Source of the DNA: Poriferisodalis sp965208485
GTDB taxonomy: Bacteria; Actinomycetota; Acidimicrobiia; Acidimicrobiales; Poriferisodalaceae
Assembly: GCF_965208485.1 (NCBI RefSeq)
Contig: NZ_OZ242344.1
Location: 3,534,001-3,598,000 of the forward strand
DNA: 64,000 nucleotides
Reading direction: 5' to 3'
The notes under the pieces were generated by a model. It was not told where the DNA came from. It made no database searches and worked only from the letters and a program-made list of their open reading frames with translations. Positions 9,133 through 17,454 of the stretch are shown here, in pieces. Position 1 is the first letter of the stretch; the number at the start of each line of letters is the position of its first letter. A program made the translations under genes and the position numbers.

Positions 9133-10318
9133 CGCCTTCCTCGACGTGCATGTCCTGCACGCCGTCCCCTTCTCGAATCTGAATCGGGACAATCTGGGCA
9201 CCCCCAAACAGATGGTGTATGGCGGAGCGACTCGGGCGCGCATTTCGTCGCAGTGCACCAAGCGAGCTGCACGGCTCTGGCTCGAGCAGAACACCGATCT
9301 CGGAACCGCTCTTCGAACTCGTCGGCTTCCGCAGCTCGTACGTGAGCGACTCATGGCTGACGAGGTATTCGCGGACGACGATGACGCGAAGCAAGCAGTG
9401 GTGTCCATGTTCGCCAACGCCAAGGGGAAGGGTGTGAAGAAGGGCATCACGGTCGAAGAGGTCGGATCGGACGGCGACGGGCACGAGCTCCAAAGTGATC
9501 AACTCACATTCACCACCACTGAGGCGGCAGCCGCAGTTGCCCGGGTGATCGCCTCCTGCAAGGACGAAGTATTGGCCGAGGGCTTCAAGCCGGATCCGCC
9601 CACCAAGAAGGCGCTGACCTCTGCACTGCATGCGCACAATCCGATCATCGCCCTGTGCGGCCGCATGCTCGCAGCGCTGCCCGAGACCAACGTTGACGGG
9701 GCGCTTCAAGTGGCGCACGCGTTCACGACCCACACTTCGACACTTGAGCTCGACTACTTCACAGCCGTTGACGATCAGCTGCAACTTGACGGCGACGAGG
9801 CCGGCGCCGGGCACATCAACGTCGGCGAGTACACGAGCGGTGTGTTCTACCGGCACGCAACCATCGGGCTGCGACAACTCGCAGAATTGCTGGACGACTC
9901 GGAGGCGGCCGTTGCTGAGGTCGCAGGCAGCTTCATCAGGGCATTTGCGCTGGCTGAGCCGACCGGCAAGCAGAACTCCGCGAACGCTCACACACGGCCT
10001 GATCTGATGGCGGTCACTCTGCGTTCCGACCGTCCGGTGTCGTTCGCGGCCGCGTTCGAGAAGCCAGTCGAGCCCGGCCGCAACGGCGGCTTCATGAATG
10101 CCAGCATCGAAGCACTGCACAGGCGAGCTGCGCTCGAGAACCAGATGTACGGCCCTGAGGGCGTGATCGACTCGTGGTATGTCGAGAGCGAGACGCCTGA
10201 TGTCAGCGGCCTCGGCGACCCGCTGGACAGCCTGAACGACTTGGTGCGAGTCGTGGAGCACAACATCGCTCCAACGACGACGCGGAGCGACGGCGAACGG
10301 GCTGCACATGACTTCTGA
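9116..10318 (+). CDS. cas7e: Cascade backbone subunit Cas7e/CasC (Cse4)
   Basis: Six copies of this protein coat the crRNA spacer in type I-E Cascade. The N-terminus contains FLDVHVLHAVPFSNLNRD and then GTPKQMVYGGATRARISSQ, a diagnostic Cse4 signature. The start is ATG at 9116, preceded by GAAAGGGA, which serves as the ribosome-binding site; longer in-frame starts would run deep into cse2. The 400-aa length is typical. There are 33 bp to the next gene, the only visible gap in the cas operon apart from the few bases before cas2. Confidence 0.94.
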   Translation: MTKTDSAFLDVHVLHAVPFSNLNRDNLGTPKQMVYGGATRARISSQCTKRAARLWLEQNTDLGTALRTRRLPQLVRERLMADEVFADDDDAKQAVVSMFANAKGKGVKKGITVEEVGSDGDGHELQSDQLTFTTTEAAAAVARVIASCKDEVLAEGFKPDPPTKKALTSALHAHNPIIALCGRMLAALPETNVDGALQVAHAFTTHTSTLELDYFTAVDDQLQLDGDEAGAGHINVGEYTSGVFYRHATIGLRQLAELLDDSEAAVAEVAGSFIRAFALAEPTGKQNSANAHTRPDLMAVTLRSDRPVSFAAAFEKPVEPGRNGGFMNASIEALHRRAALENQMYGPEGVIDSWYVESETPDVSGLGDPLDSLNDLVRVVEHNIAPTTTRSDGERAAHDF

Positions 10319-10351
10319 TGAGCCACGTATCCCAGCGGCCAGGCGGAAGAG

Positions 10352-11146
10352 ATGCGGCGCATGACCTCAGGGGTTGTGATGCTGCTCACCGGCCCGCTGC
10401 AATCGTGGGGCGGTCCCGCGCCCGGTATCTATGAACGCGGCACGGGATCCATGCCGTCGCTGTCAGGGATCATCGGGATGGTGTCCAACGCGCTCGGCCG
10501 CAAGCGCACCGACCCCATCGATGACTTAGCAGCGGGGGCGCGCCTCGCAGTCCGGGCGGACCGGCCGGGAACGCCGATGGAGGACTTCCACACACTCGGG
10601 AATGTCCTCAATGCCGAGGGCAAACTCCTTCGTTATTCGGTGCCTACGAGACGCTGGTATCTGCAGGACGCAGCGTTCTTGGCGGTGTACACACCGCCAG
10701 TCGGAGGAATGCCGGCTGATGAGATTCTGGATGCCCTCAACAACCCGAGACGTCCGCTGTACCTCGGGCGTCGAAGCTGCCCGCCGGCGGAACGAGTCCC
10801 TGTATGCGTGGTCGCGGACCGGACTCCTGAGGAAGTGCTGACTACGGCAGCACTGTTACGGGAAACAGACGGAGGGAGTGCCCCTCTCAGCGATGTCGAC
10901 TACTTCGAAGCAGACACAGACGTCTCGGGACATGTTTCGGCGCTGATTGAGATGTCAGCACCGGACGACATCGGTCACCAAGCGACGCTCAGACCAGATG
11001 CGCCGACGACGTTCGACCCCCGCCGTCTGGCGCACATGAACAGGCGCGTGATCACTAAGTCGATCCAGGTGCCAGCGGTTGCATGCGCCGGACGGGGGCC
11101 CGAAGCTGTGATGCGGCTGAGGGACTCGCTCGGAGCGACGCCATGA
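10352..11146 (+). CDS. cas5e: Cascade subunit Cas5e/CasD
   Basis: Cas5e binds the 5' handle of the crRNA and caps the Cascade backbone. The N-terminal MLLTGPLQSWGGPAPG and then GSMPSLSGIIGMVSNALG match the conserved start of Cas5 proteins (a RAMP fold). The 264-aa length is normal. The start is ATG 10352 or ATG 10361; both keep the conserved region. The 3' end overlaps the start of cas6e by four bases. Confidence 0.93.
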   Translation: MRRMTSGVVMLLTGPLQSWGGPAPGIYERGTGSMPSLSGIIGMVSNALGRKRTDPIDDLAAGARLAVRADRPGTPMEDFHTLGNVLNAEGKLLRYSVPTRRWYLQDAAFLAVYTPPVGGMPADEILDALNNPRRPLYLGRRSCPPAERVPVCVVADRTPEEVLTTAALLRETDGGSAPLSDVDYFEADTDVSGHVSALIEMSAPDDIGHQATLRPDAPTTFDPRRLAHMNRRVITKSIQVPAVACAGRGPEAVMRLRDSLGATP

Positions 11147-11760
11147 CTACTCTCACGCTGCTGAAGCTGAACCCGAGTTCGAAGCTCGCCCGCGCATCGT
11201 TCCGTGACCCGCAGACAGTCCACAAGACTCTGATGCGCTGTTTCGACTCCGATCTCGGCAGTGAACCACGCAAGCACGTCGGGTTGCTGTGGCGCATCGA
11301 ACCCGGCGACGCACCGACGATCCTGATGCAGTCCGAAGCCGAGCCATGGTTCGATGACCTGCCAGACGACTACGCCGACATTCAAGAACGACTCATCGAC
11401 AAGCACCTAGAGTCGCTCCAAGATGGCATGGCCGTCAACTACCGGGTGGTGCTCAATCCGGCCAGAAACACTCGCACCGGCGGCATCAACAAGCGAATCG
11501 TGATCCCCGCGCAAGATCGGCCCAAGTGGGTCGCTGGACGGATCGCGAACGCCGGTCTTGCTGCCTTGTCGGCTCCGACCATTACTGGCATGGCTGACCG
11601 GCACATCAGGCGGGGCAAGCAGCGTGTTCCCGTCTATTCGGTACGCGTGGACGGGACCGCGCAGGTCTCTGACGCAGAGAGCCTGCGCGCTGCTATGCGT
11701 GCAGGGATCGGGCATGCCAGAGCATGGGGCTGCGGCCTCTTGACGGTGCTGCGAGCCTGA
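11143..11760 (+). CDS. cas6e: crRNA-processing endoribonuclease Cas6e/CasE
   Basis: Cas6e cuts the pre-crRNA within the repeat hairpin and stays bound to the 3' stem-loop. The 205-aa protein has an N-terminal His at residue 27 (DPQTVHKTLM), the place of the catalytic His in this family. It ends with the glycine-rich loop GIGHARAWGCGLLTVL. The start ATG at 11143 overlaps the end of cas5e; the stop TGA shares its A with the ATG of cas1. The repeats of both arrays carry a strong G/C stem suited to a Cas6e substrate. Confidence 0.93.
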   Translation: MTTLTLLKLNPSSKLARASFRDPQTVHKTLMRCFDSDLGSEPRKHVGLLWRIEPGDAPTILMQSEAEPWFDDLPDDYADIQERLIDKHLESLQDGMAVNYRVVLNPARNTRTGGINKRIVIPAQDRPKWVAGRIANAGLAALSAPTITGMADRHIRRGKQRVPVYSVRVDGTAQVSDAESLRAAMRAGIGHARAWGCGLLTVLRA

Positions 11761-12725
11761 TGCCCGAGCTTCCCAAGAAACTGCACGCACCGACACTGGT
11801 GATGCTGCCTCGCGTCAGCGATCAACTCAGCTTCGTGTACCTCAACCGTGTCCGCATCGAACGAGACGACAACGGCGTGCATGCGATCTTCCGCACCGAG
11901 GCCCGTGGCGTCGAACGCGTGTACCTCCCCACAGCGTCGGTGGCTGCGCTGCTGATCGGGCCGGGCACTTCGATCACTCAGCCGGCTGCGTCACAAGTGC
12001 TCAGAGACGGGGGAGTGATCGTCTTCTCGGGAGAAGCCGGCGGGCACTATCACGGCTCCCTCATCCATGACGGACTCACAACGCGATGGCTGCACCTGCA
12101 GGCGCAACAGTGGGCTGACGACGAGAAGCGCGCAGAGGTCGCCCGACGTCTGTACCGCATGAGATTCGAGGACGGGAGCCTCGCTGACGGCAAAAGCGTC
12201 GAGCAGTTGCGCGGCATGGAAGGGCATCGCGTCAAGAACGCCTACAGGTCCCTGGCCAGCAAGCACGGGATCCCGTTCCGCCGCGTGTACAGCCCCAAGG
12301 ATTTAGATGCCTCCGATCCGGTCAATCAAGCCCTAACCGTCGCCAACCATGTTCTCTACGGCGTCGCGCATGCGGTCATCACAGCGCTCGGCGCCTCACC
12401 CGCCCTCGGATTCATACACACCGGCGGTCAAAGATCGTTCGTGTACGACATCGCAGACCTATACAAGATGGAGCTCGCCGCCCCCGCAGCATTCGCCGCC
12501 GCAAGCGAGGACGACCCCGTATCTGCAGTTCGGCGTTCGATGCGAAGAGACTGGCGGCTGTTGCGACTGACCAGGCGAATGGTCACCGACATCCAAGCGG
12601 CTCTGGATCCAGATATCCCACGAGCGGGTGCCGACTTCGAAGACGAGTTCGACAACGTGATCCATCTCTGGTCTCCTGAATTCGGTGCGCTGCCGGCCGG
12701 CACCAACTACGCCGCCGGAGCTTGA
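11760..12725 (+). CDS. cas1: CRISPR integrase Cas1 (type I-E)
   Basis: Cas1 with Cas2 inserts new spacers. The 321-aa protein shows the metal-binding residues E154 (in GMEGHRVKNAY), H220 (GFIHTGGQRSF) and D230/D233 (VYDIADLYK), so the integrase is probably active. The start at ATG 11760 overlaps the cas6e stop; an upstream in-frame ATG would read back into cas6e. Intact cas1 and cas2 contrast with the absence of a recognisable leader at either array in this window. Confidence 0.95.
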   Translation: MPELPKKLHAPTLVMLPRVSDQLSFVYLNRVRIERDDNGVHAIFRTEARGVERVYLPTASVAALLIGPGTSITQPAASQVLRDGGVIVFSGEAGGHYHGSLIHDGLTTRWLHLQAQQWADDEKRAEVARRLYRMRFEDGSLADGKSVEQLRGMEGHRVKNAYRSLASKHGIPFRRVYSPKDLDASDPVNQALTVANHVLYGVAHAVITALGASPALGFIHTGGQRSFVYDIADLYKMELAAPAAFAAASEDDPVSAVRRSMRRDWRLLRLTRRMVTDIQAALDPDIPRAGADFEDEFDNVIHLWSPEFGALPAGTNYAAGA

Positions 12726-12731
12726 TCTCCG

Positions 12732-13058
12732 ATGAACGCGACATTCGTGCTCACCGCTGTACCGCCGAATGTCCGGCATGCACTCACCCGGTGGATGATC
12801 GAACCAGCACCAGGAGTGTTCGTCGGCACCATGTCAGCACGAGTCAGAGACGAACTCTGGACCATCATCGAAGGAGAAACCCACGGAGGTTGGGCACTTC
12901 TCATCCACCCGGATGCCACCGAGCAGGGGTTCTCGATCCGCACCTGCGGAACGGACCGCAGACACATCGTCGACTTCGACGGCCTGCAACTGGTAACCAT
13001 GTCCGCAGAGCACCTTGACAACATCACAGTGCCCGATAGAGCCGAATTGTCCTCCTAA
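12732..13058 (+). CDS. cas2: CRISPR-associated protein Cas2e
   Basis: The 108-aa protein begins with a Cas2e-type ferredoxin-fold strand (ATFVLTAVPPNVRHALTRW) and has GVFVGTMSARVRDELW, both characteristic of the CasE-associated Cas2 subtype. It forms the dimeric bridge of the Cas1-Cas2 integrase. The gene starts six bases after cas1, and its stop lies only 18 bp before the first CRISPR repeat. That leaves no space for the usual leader of 60 bp or more. Confidence 0.92.
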   Translation: MNATFVLTAVPPNVRHALTRWMIEPAPGVFVGTMSARVRDELWTIIEGETHGGWALLIHPDATEQGFSIRTCGTDRRHIVDFDGLQLVTMSAEHLDNITVPDRAELSS

Positions 13059-13076
13059 ACCAGCAGGTCACGGAGG

Positions 13077-13531
13077 GTGCTCCCCGCGCAAGCGGGGGTA
13101 GGCCTGTCCTGTCCGAGCCGTCGGGCGATCTGTGGCTGTGCTCCCCGCGCAAGCGGGGGTAGGCCCCGCCCCTCCATCGGCCGGCCCTGGCCAGGCCTGT
13201 GCTCCCCGCGCAAGCGGGGGTAGGCCCAGAGGCGCAGTCCCACCCTGAGACGCATCCGGGTGCTCCCCGCGCAAGCGGGGGTAGGCCCCTCCACTACGGA
13301 CGTGGGTTCCGAGTCTGGACGTGCTCCCCGCGCAAGCGGGGGTAGGCCTCCGAGATGGAGTCTTATGGAGCCGACCGGTCAGTGCTCCCCGCGCAAGCGG
13401 GGGTAGGCCTGGCACCGGGTCGTGTGGCGTGACACCACCCCTGTGCTCCCCGCGCAAGCGGGGGTAGGCCCACTACCAAGCTGATGCTGAACCCGAACCC
13501 GAGGTGCTCCCCGCGCAAGCGGGGGTAGGCC
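13077..13531 (+). CRISPR. CRISPR array 1: 8 repeats, 7 spacers
   Basis: Eight identical 28-bp repeats start at 13077, 13138, 13199, 13260, 13321, 13382, 13443 and 13504, an exact 61-bp period with 33-bp spacers. The repeat begins GTGCTCCCCGCG, has a CAA loop, and ends GCGGGGGTAGGCC, a type I-E repeat with a CCCCGCG/CGCGGGG-like stem. By comparison with other I-E arrays it is read left to right. The last repeat is not degenerate and no further repeat follows. The array ends against unrelated sequence with truncated coding information. Confidence 0.97.
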
Positions 13532-13915
13532 CAACGTCAAGACGTTCGAGGATGCGCTCAGCGATTGGGTTGATCTCGGCGGCCGTCATCCCGCAAGAGA
13601 TGAGCATGCTTTCGTCTTGCAGTTCGCGCCATTGGGCACCCTTGGCACCCTCGAGTGCTCCGACATCAGCACCTTTGCCCTGCGGCACGCCTCTGGCCGG
13701 TAGTAGTCAGCAATCGGACGATCCTGCGCAGCGAGGAACTCATCCAACTCAACACGTGTGATCAGTTCGCCATCTCGCTGATCCAGGAACACCGCTAGCG
13801 CGTCTTGGTGCTGCAAGACGACAGAGGCGTCCCAGCGACGGCCGAACGCGAACCGGACACCCGCGATCACCAAGCTCACGACAGCTACGACAACAACGGT
13901 CGTCAACATCTCCAC
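13532..13915 (-). pseudogene. Small membrane-protein gene cut by the end of array 1
   Basis: Reading leftward from GTG 13915 (or ATG 13909), the product has one N-terminal membrane segment (LTTVVVVAVVSLVIAGVRF) and then ALAVFLDQRDGELITRVELDEFLAAQDRPIAD in two consecutive stretches. The frame then degenerates. A different frame continues with protein-like sequence, GMTAAEINPIAERILERLDV, that runs directly into the last CRISPR repeat. A frameshift near 13690 would join them, and the true C-terminus appears to have been removed at the array boundary. I do not recognise a family, and the join between the two frames is inferred. Confidence 0.35.
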
Positions 13916-14109
13916 AACCAGCCTGACTCAGACATCGGGTGCGTGAGCCTACGACCGAGAAGGAAGCGCATCGGCGAGTGCCCGCCTCGGCCCGAGAGAG
14001 CGCAAGGGCCGTCAGACGAACGCGGACGCGCCGTTGACTGGCACGCTGGATTGGCGTCGCCTAGCGGCCATGTCCGAAAATAGTCTCTTCAGTGGAAGTG
14101 AGTTCCGTG

Positions 14110-15444
14110 ATGAACACCAATCGCAAGCACCGAACCAGGTTCGTAGTTGCCATGTTTGCCGCTGCGGTCATCGCCGCGGCGTGCTCTGGGGAGCCCGCAC
14201 AGACCACCACGGTCAACGACCCCACGGCAACCCAGGACAGCCAGGCAACCGAACAGACGGCTGCGCCAACGGACACCGCGGCCGCTGATCAGGTGATCAC
14301 CACCGACAGCAGCACACCGACGACAACCGACGATGATCCGTCCGGCGACGACAGCACCTCCTCTTCCCCCACCACCGAGGCCGATGGCGCAGCACCGGCC
14401 GCTGGCGACGAAGACGGCCAAAGCACGACTTCGGGCACCGACGATCCCGACGTCGATGACTCCGCCGGCGACCCCGACGCAGGACAAGACCCGGCCCAAG
14501 ACGGCGAGCCGGCCAGCGAGGACGACCCGGCCGACGGTGAGGAGCCCACTGGAGACCCCGCTGGAGACGACGAGGAAACCGCCGAACGTGATCCAGATGG
14601 CGACGAAGAGGCCACCGAGGACCCCGTTGCGGATCCCGACGAGGAAGGCCCCGCCGAAGACGAAACACCCGAAGAGGACGACCCAGCCGACGACAGCGAG
14701 TACCCGACCACCGCAACGGAAGCCCGAGAAGCCGGCGATCTCTTGGTCGCCTCAGACCAGCCGAACGTGATCCTCGGCGGCAGCGAGAACGGCACAGCCG
14801 GCTACGGTGCCAACGCAGCCGCAGCAGGGCAGTGCAACAACTGCACAAGCGACACCCCGGCCGGCAACCAGTTGACTCAGGTGTACGGTCTGGTCGGTTC
14901 GCCGAACCGCGAACCCATCGAAGTGTGGGTGCCACCAGCAACCGGCACCACGCGCACACTTGACATCCAACGAATCACCGAGAATCTCGACGACAACGGC
15001 GACGGCTTTTGTGCACTCGGTTTCGATGCTGTCGCGTCGGCGCGCCCTGGCGACGAGATCGTTCTTCAGCCTTCATCTGACTGTCAGCAACTGGGGCTTG
15101 ACGACATCTCTCTTGTGACATCCGCTGCTGGCGTCACGCATCGCGTGATCGCCACTCAGCGGTTCGTGCTCACGACTCAAACCTTCCGTTGCACCAACTA
15201 TTTCGAGTGCGATCATCTGCCGCCCGAGGACTTCGAGTATCGGGTTCTTGTGACATGCATGCTCCATCCCAAAGGCAGTGGAGCAGCGTCGAATCATGGA
15301 CGCATCTTCTCGGTGGCGACTCGCCATGATCCCGCTGGTGATGTCGTCGCAAGCGGTGCCCAGGCGCTCGCAATCGACCAATGGACGTGGCACAACGGTG
15401 GCCGTGCGAACACTTGGGTGACCTGCGGGGAAGGTCTCAACTAG
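14110..15444 (+). CDS. Secreted lipoprotein with long acidic low-complexity stalk
   Basis: The 444-aa product starts MNTNRKHRTRF and has a lipoprotein signal peptide (VVAMFAAAVIAAAC) with the lipidated Cys near residue 24. Residues of about 25-205 are a disordered stalk of Asp, Glu, Pro, Thr, Ser and Ala. A globular C-terminal half follows, with several Cys (CNNCTS, FRCTNYFECD, VLVTCM, WVTCGEG) that could form disulphides outside the cell. I know no family for the globular part. The first ATG after the upstream GTG at 14107 is taken as the start. The stalk suggests display on the cell surface. It lies in the cargo block between the two arrays. Confidence 0.75.
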   Translation: MNTNRKHRTRFVVAMFAAAVIAAACSGEPAQTTTVNDPTATQDSQATEQTAAPTDTAAADQVITTDSSTPTTTDDDPSGDDSTSSSPTTEADGAAPAAGDEDGQSTTSGTDDPDVDDSAGDPDAGQDPAQDGEPASEDDPADGEEPTGDPAGDDEETAERDPDGDEEATEDPVADPDEEGPAEDETPEEDDPADDSEYPTTATEAREAGDLLVASDQPNVILGGSENGTAGYGANAAAAGQCNNCTSDTPAGNQLTQVYGLVGSPNREPIEVWVPPATGTTRTLDIQRITENLDDNGDGFCALGFDAVASARPGDEIVLQPSSDCQQLGLDDISLVTSAAGVTHRVIATQRFVLTTQTFRCTNYFECDHLPPEDFEYRVLVTCMLHPKGSGAASNHGRIFSVATRHDPAGDVVASGAQALAIDQWTWHNGGRANTWVTCGEGLN

Positions 15445-15758
15445 GTCGGCCGCACCGATCTGGTGACTCTGGGCGCAGCAAACTACGCTCCCGCCTCGTG
15501 TCGGCTGTCGGCGAGGGATCTTGGTGCGAGAAACCTGACGGGATAGCGCGGTCACCCGCTGCCATTTCTGCATGCGGCGGAGGCCATTGGGCGCCTTGCT
15601 CGCTGGGTCCCTGATTGTCACGGGTTGCGGTGGTGACGAGGGCAGCACGATGCAGAATGTGCGTGTAGTCGTACTGCATAATATGATTGTGTGAGCACAG
15701 CGGCGGCGGATTGTGCTCCGAGCAGCCGTGTCTTCGTGCATCGACGCCGGATGTGAAC
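15445..15758. other. Intergenic region upstream of the Fic gene
   Basis: About 310 bases carry no convincing gene on either strand. Just before the Fic gene lies an AT-richer segment (around 15668-15692, containing CTGCATAATATGATTG) that may hold its promoter. Short frames here have composition like shadows of neighbouring codon bias. I see no repeat or strong hairpin. Confidence 0.4.
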
Positions 15759-17294
15759 ATGCCTACGCCCCGAGAGAAGCTGGCGGCATCGCTGGAGCAG
15801 TTGTCGCAAGTGCAAGGCGACCGGCGGGTTCTTCGCTCAGACGAGATCTCGCGCACCCATCGGGAACGCTTGATGCGGAGTGGGTTCCTGCGACAGGCCA
15901 CAAAGGGGTGGCTGTTCGTCGCAAATCCCGCTGACCGGCTTGATGATGCGACCGGTTGGTACGGCTGCTTCTGGGAGTTCTGTGTGCAGCGATGCCAACA
16001 CCGATTCGGCGATGCGTGGCATCTCTCGGCCGAGGGCTCGATCCTGCGGCACGCCGGCCTCGGCTTGATTCCGCCCCAGGTGATCGTCTGCTCACCGCTT
16101 GCGTCGAACCACAGCGTCGACTTGCCGCACGAGACATCGCTGTTCGACCTCAAGACGAACGCACACGCCGGCCACGAGGACGTGCTCGTCGACCCCGACG
16201 GCGTTCGGCTGCTGTGCGTCGAGACTGCACTGGTCAGTGCGTCAGAGCGCTTCTTCACCTCTCACCGCGTCGCAGTGATGACAGTGATGGCGCAGATGAA
16301 CGACCACAGCAAGCTCTTGGGGCGACTGCTCGACGGCGCCCACTCCACGATCGCCGGGCGTCTGGCAGGCGCGCTCCGAGCCGTGGGGCGGGCTGACGCA
16401 GCAGATGATGTGCTCCATGCCATGAAGCGCGCCGGATTCGATGTGCGCGAGGCGCCTCCGTGGCAGCAGTACGCATCACTGAGCTCGCTCCGTTCTCGGA
16501 CTCACCCCGCTGCCGCACGTTTGAGGGTCATGTGGGCGGATCTCAGGAGCGTTGTCGTGTCGGCTATGCCGACGGCGCGTGGGGCGCGCCCGGACACCGA
16601 CGCCTACCTCGCCGCCGTCGACGAGAACTATCAGCAGGACGCCTACCACTCGCTGTCTATCGAGGGGTACCGCGTGTCGCCTGAACTCATCGAGCGAGTC
16701 CGCTCGGGCACATGGAATCCGGAGTCTGACGCCGATGACGCGTCAGCGCGTGATGCGATGGCAGCGCTGGGCTACTGGCGCGCATTCCAGCAAGTCCGTC
16801 TCGCCGTCGGGGAGGTTGTCAACGGTGCCGATCCCTCAGCACTGCTGCGCGAACGGCATCGACACTGGCATCGCGAGCTCTTCGCCCCCTCCGTGGACAT
16901 GGGACTCGTCAAGGCGAGCGACCTCGGCGGCTACCGGCAACATGCCGTATTCCTCAGCGGCTCGCGCTACGCGCCCATGAACTGGTCGGCCGTGCCGGAG
17001 GCGATGGCCGAGTTCTTCGACCTGCTCGAGAACGAGGATGAGTTGTCGGTGCGAGCCGTCCTCGGGCATTTCTGCTTCGTGTACATCCATCCGTTCCCGG
17101 ACGGCAACGGCCGCATGGCCCGCTTCATCATGAACCTCATGCTCGCCGAAGGTGGGTACCCGTGGACCGTGGTTCGAGTCGTCGATCGGCAGCGATACAT
17201 GGCGGCCCTCGAGTCAGCCAGCGTGCATTACGCAATCGAACCCTTCGCCAAGTTCGCAGCTGAGCGCGTGGCCGCTTCTGGCTCCGCCGCCTGA
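15759..17294 (+). CDS. Fic-domain protein with N-terminal AbiEi-like winged helix
   Basis: Fic proteins transfer AMP or another nucleotide group to target proteins. The catalytic motif HPFPDGNGRMAR sits at about residues 444-455 of 511 and matches HPFx(D/E)GNGRxxR exactly. An upstream SxxxEG element (SLSIEG, about residues 298-303) fits the auto-inhibitory helix of Fic enzymes, with Glu blocking the ATP site. The first 50 residues (RVLRSDEISRTHRERLMRSG, then FLRQATKGWLFVANP) resemble the winged-helix domain of AbiEi antitoxins, suggesting DNA binding or autoregulation. The start ATG 15759 was chosen because it directly precedes this domain. It may act as a self-contained toxin-antitoxin-like or defence protein; that is inference. 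Confidence 0.85.
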   Translation: MPTPREKLAASLEQLSQVQGDRRVLRSDEISRTHRERLMRSGFLRQATKGWLFVANPADRLDDATGWYGCFWEFCVQRCQHRFGDAWHLSAEGSILRHAGLGLIPPQVIVCSPLASNHSVDLPHETSLFDLKTNAHAGHEDVLVDPDGVRLLCVETALVSASERFFTSHRVAVMTVMAQMNDHSKLLGRLLDGAHSTIAGRLAGALRAVGRADAADDVLHAMKRAGFDVREAPPWQQYASLSSLRSRTHPAAARLRVMWADLRSVVVSAMPTARGARPDTDAYLAAVDENYQQDAYHSLSIEGYRVSPELIERVRSGTWNPESDADDASARDAMAALGYWRAFQQVRLAVGEVVNGADPSALLRERHRHWHRELFAPSVDMGLVKASDLGGYRQHAVFLSGSRYAPMNWSAVPEAMAEFFDLLENEDELSVRAVLGHFCFVYIHPFPDGNGRMARFIMNLMLAEGGYPWTVVRVVDRQRYMAALESASVHYAIEPFAKFAAERVAASGSAA

Positions 17295-17454
17295 CCTACG
17301 GCAAGGGCATGGGCTAGGCGTTTCGGGCGTGTCTCGTTGCAGCGCACTACGGTGCTGCCGTGCTGTCTGCGGCAGACGGATGCGTGCGTGTCTGGCGAGA
17401 CCGAGATGCATGTGCGTCGGACGCGGACGGCCAACGTTTGAGTAGGCGTCTGCC

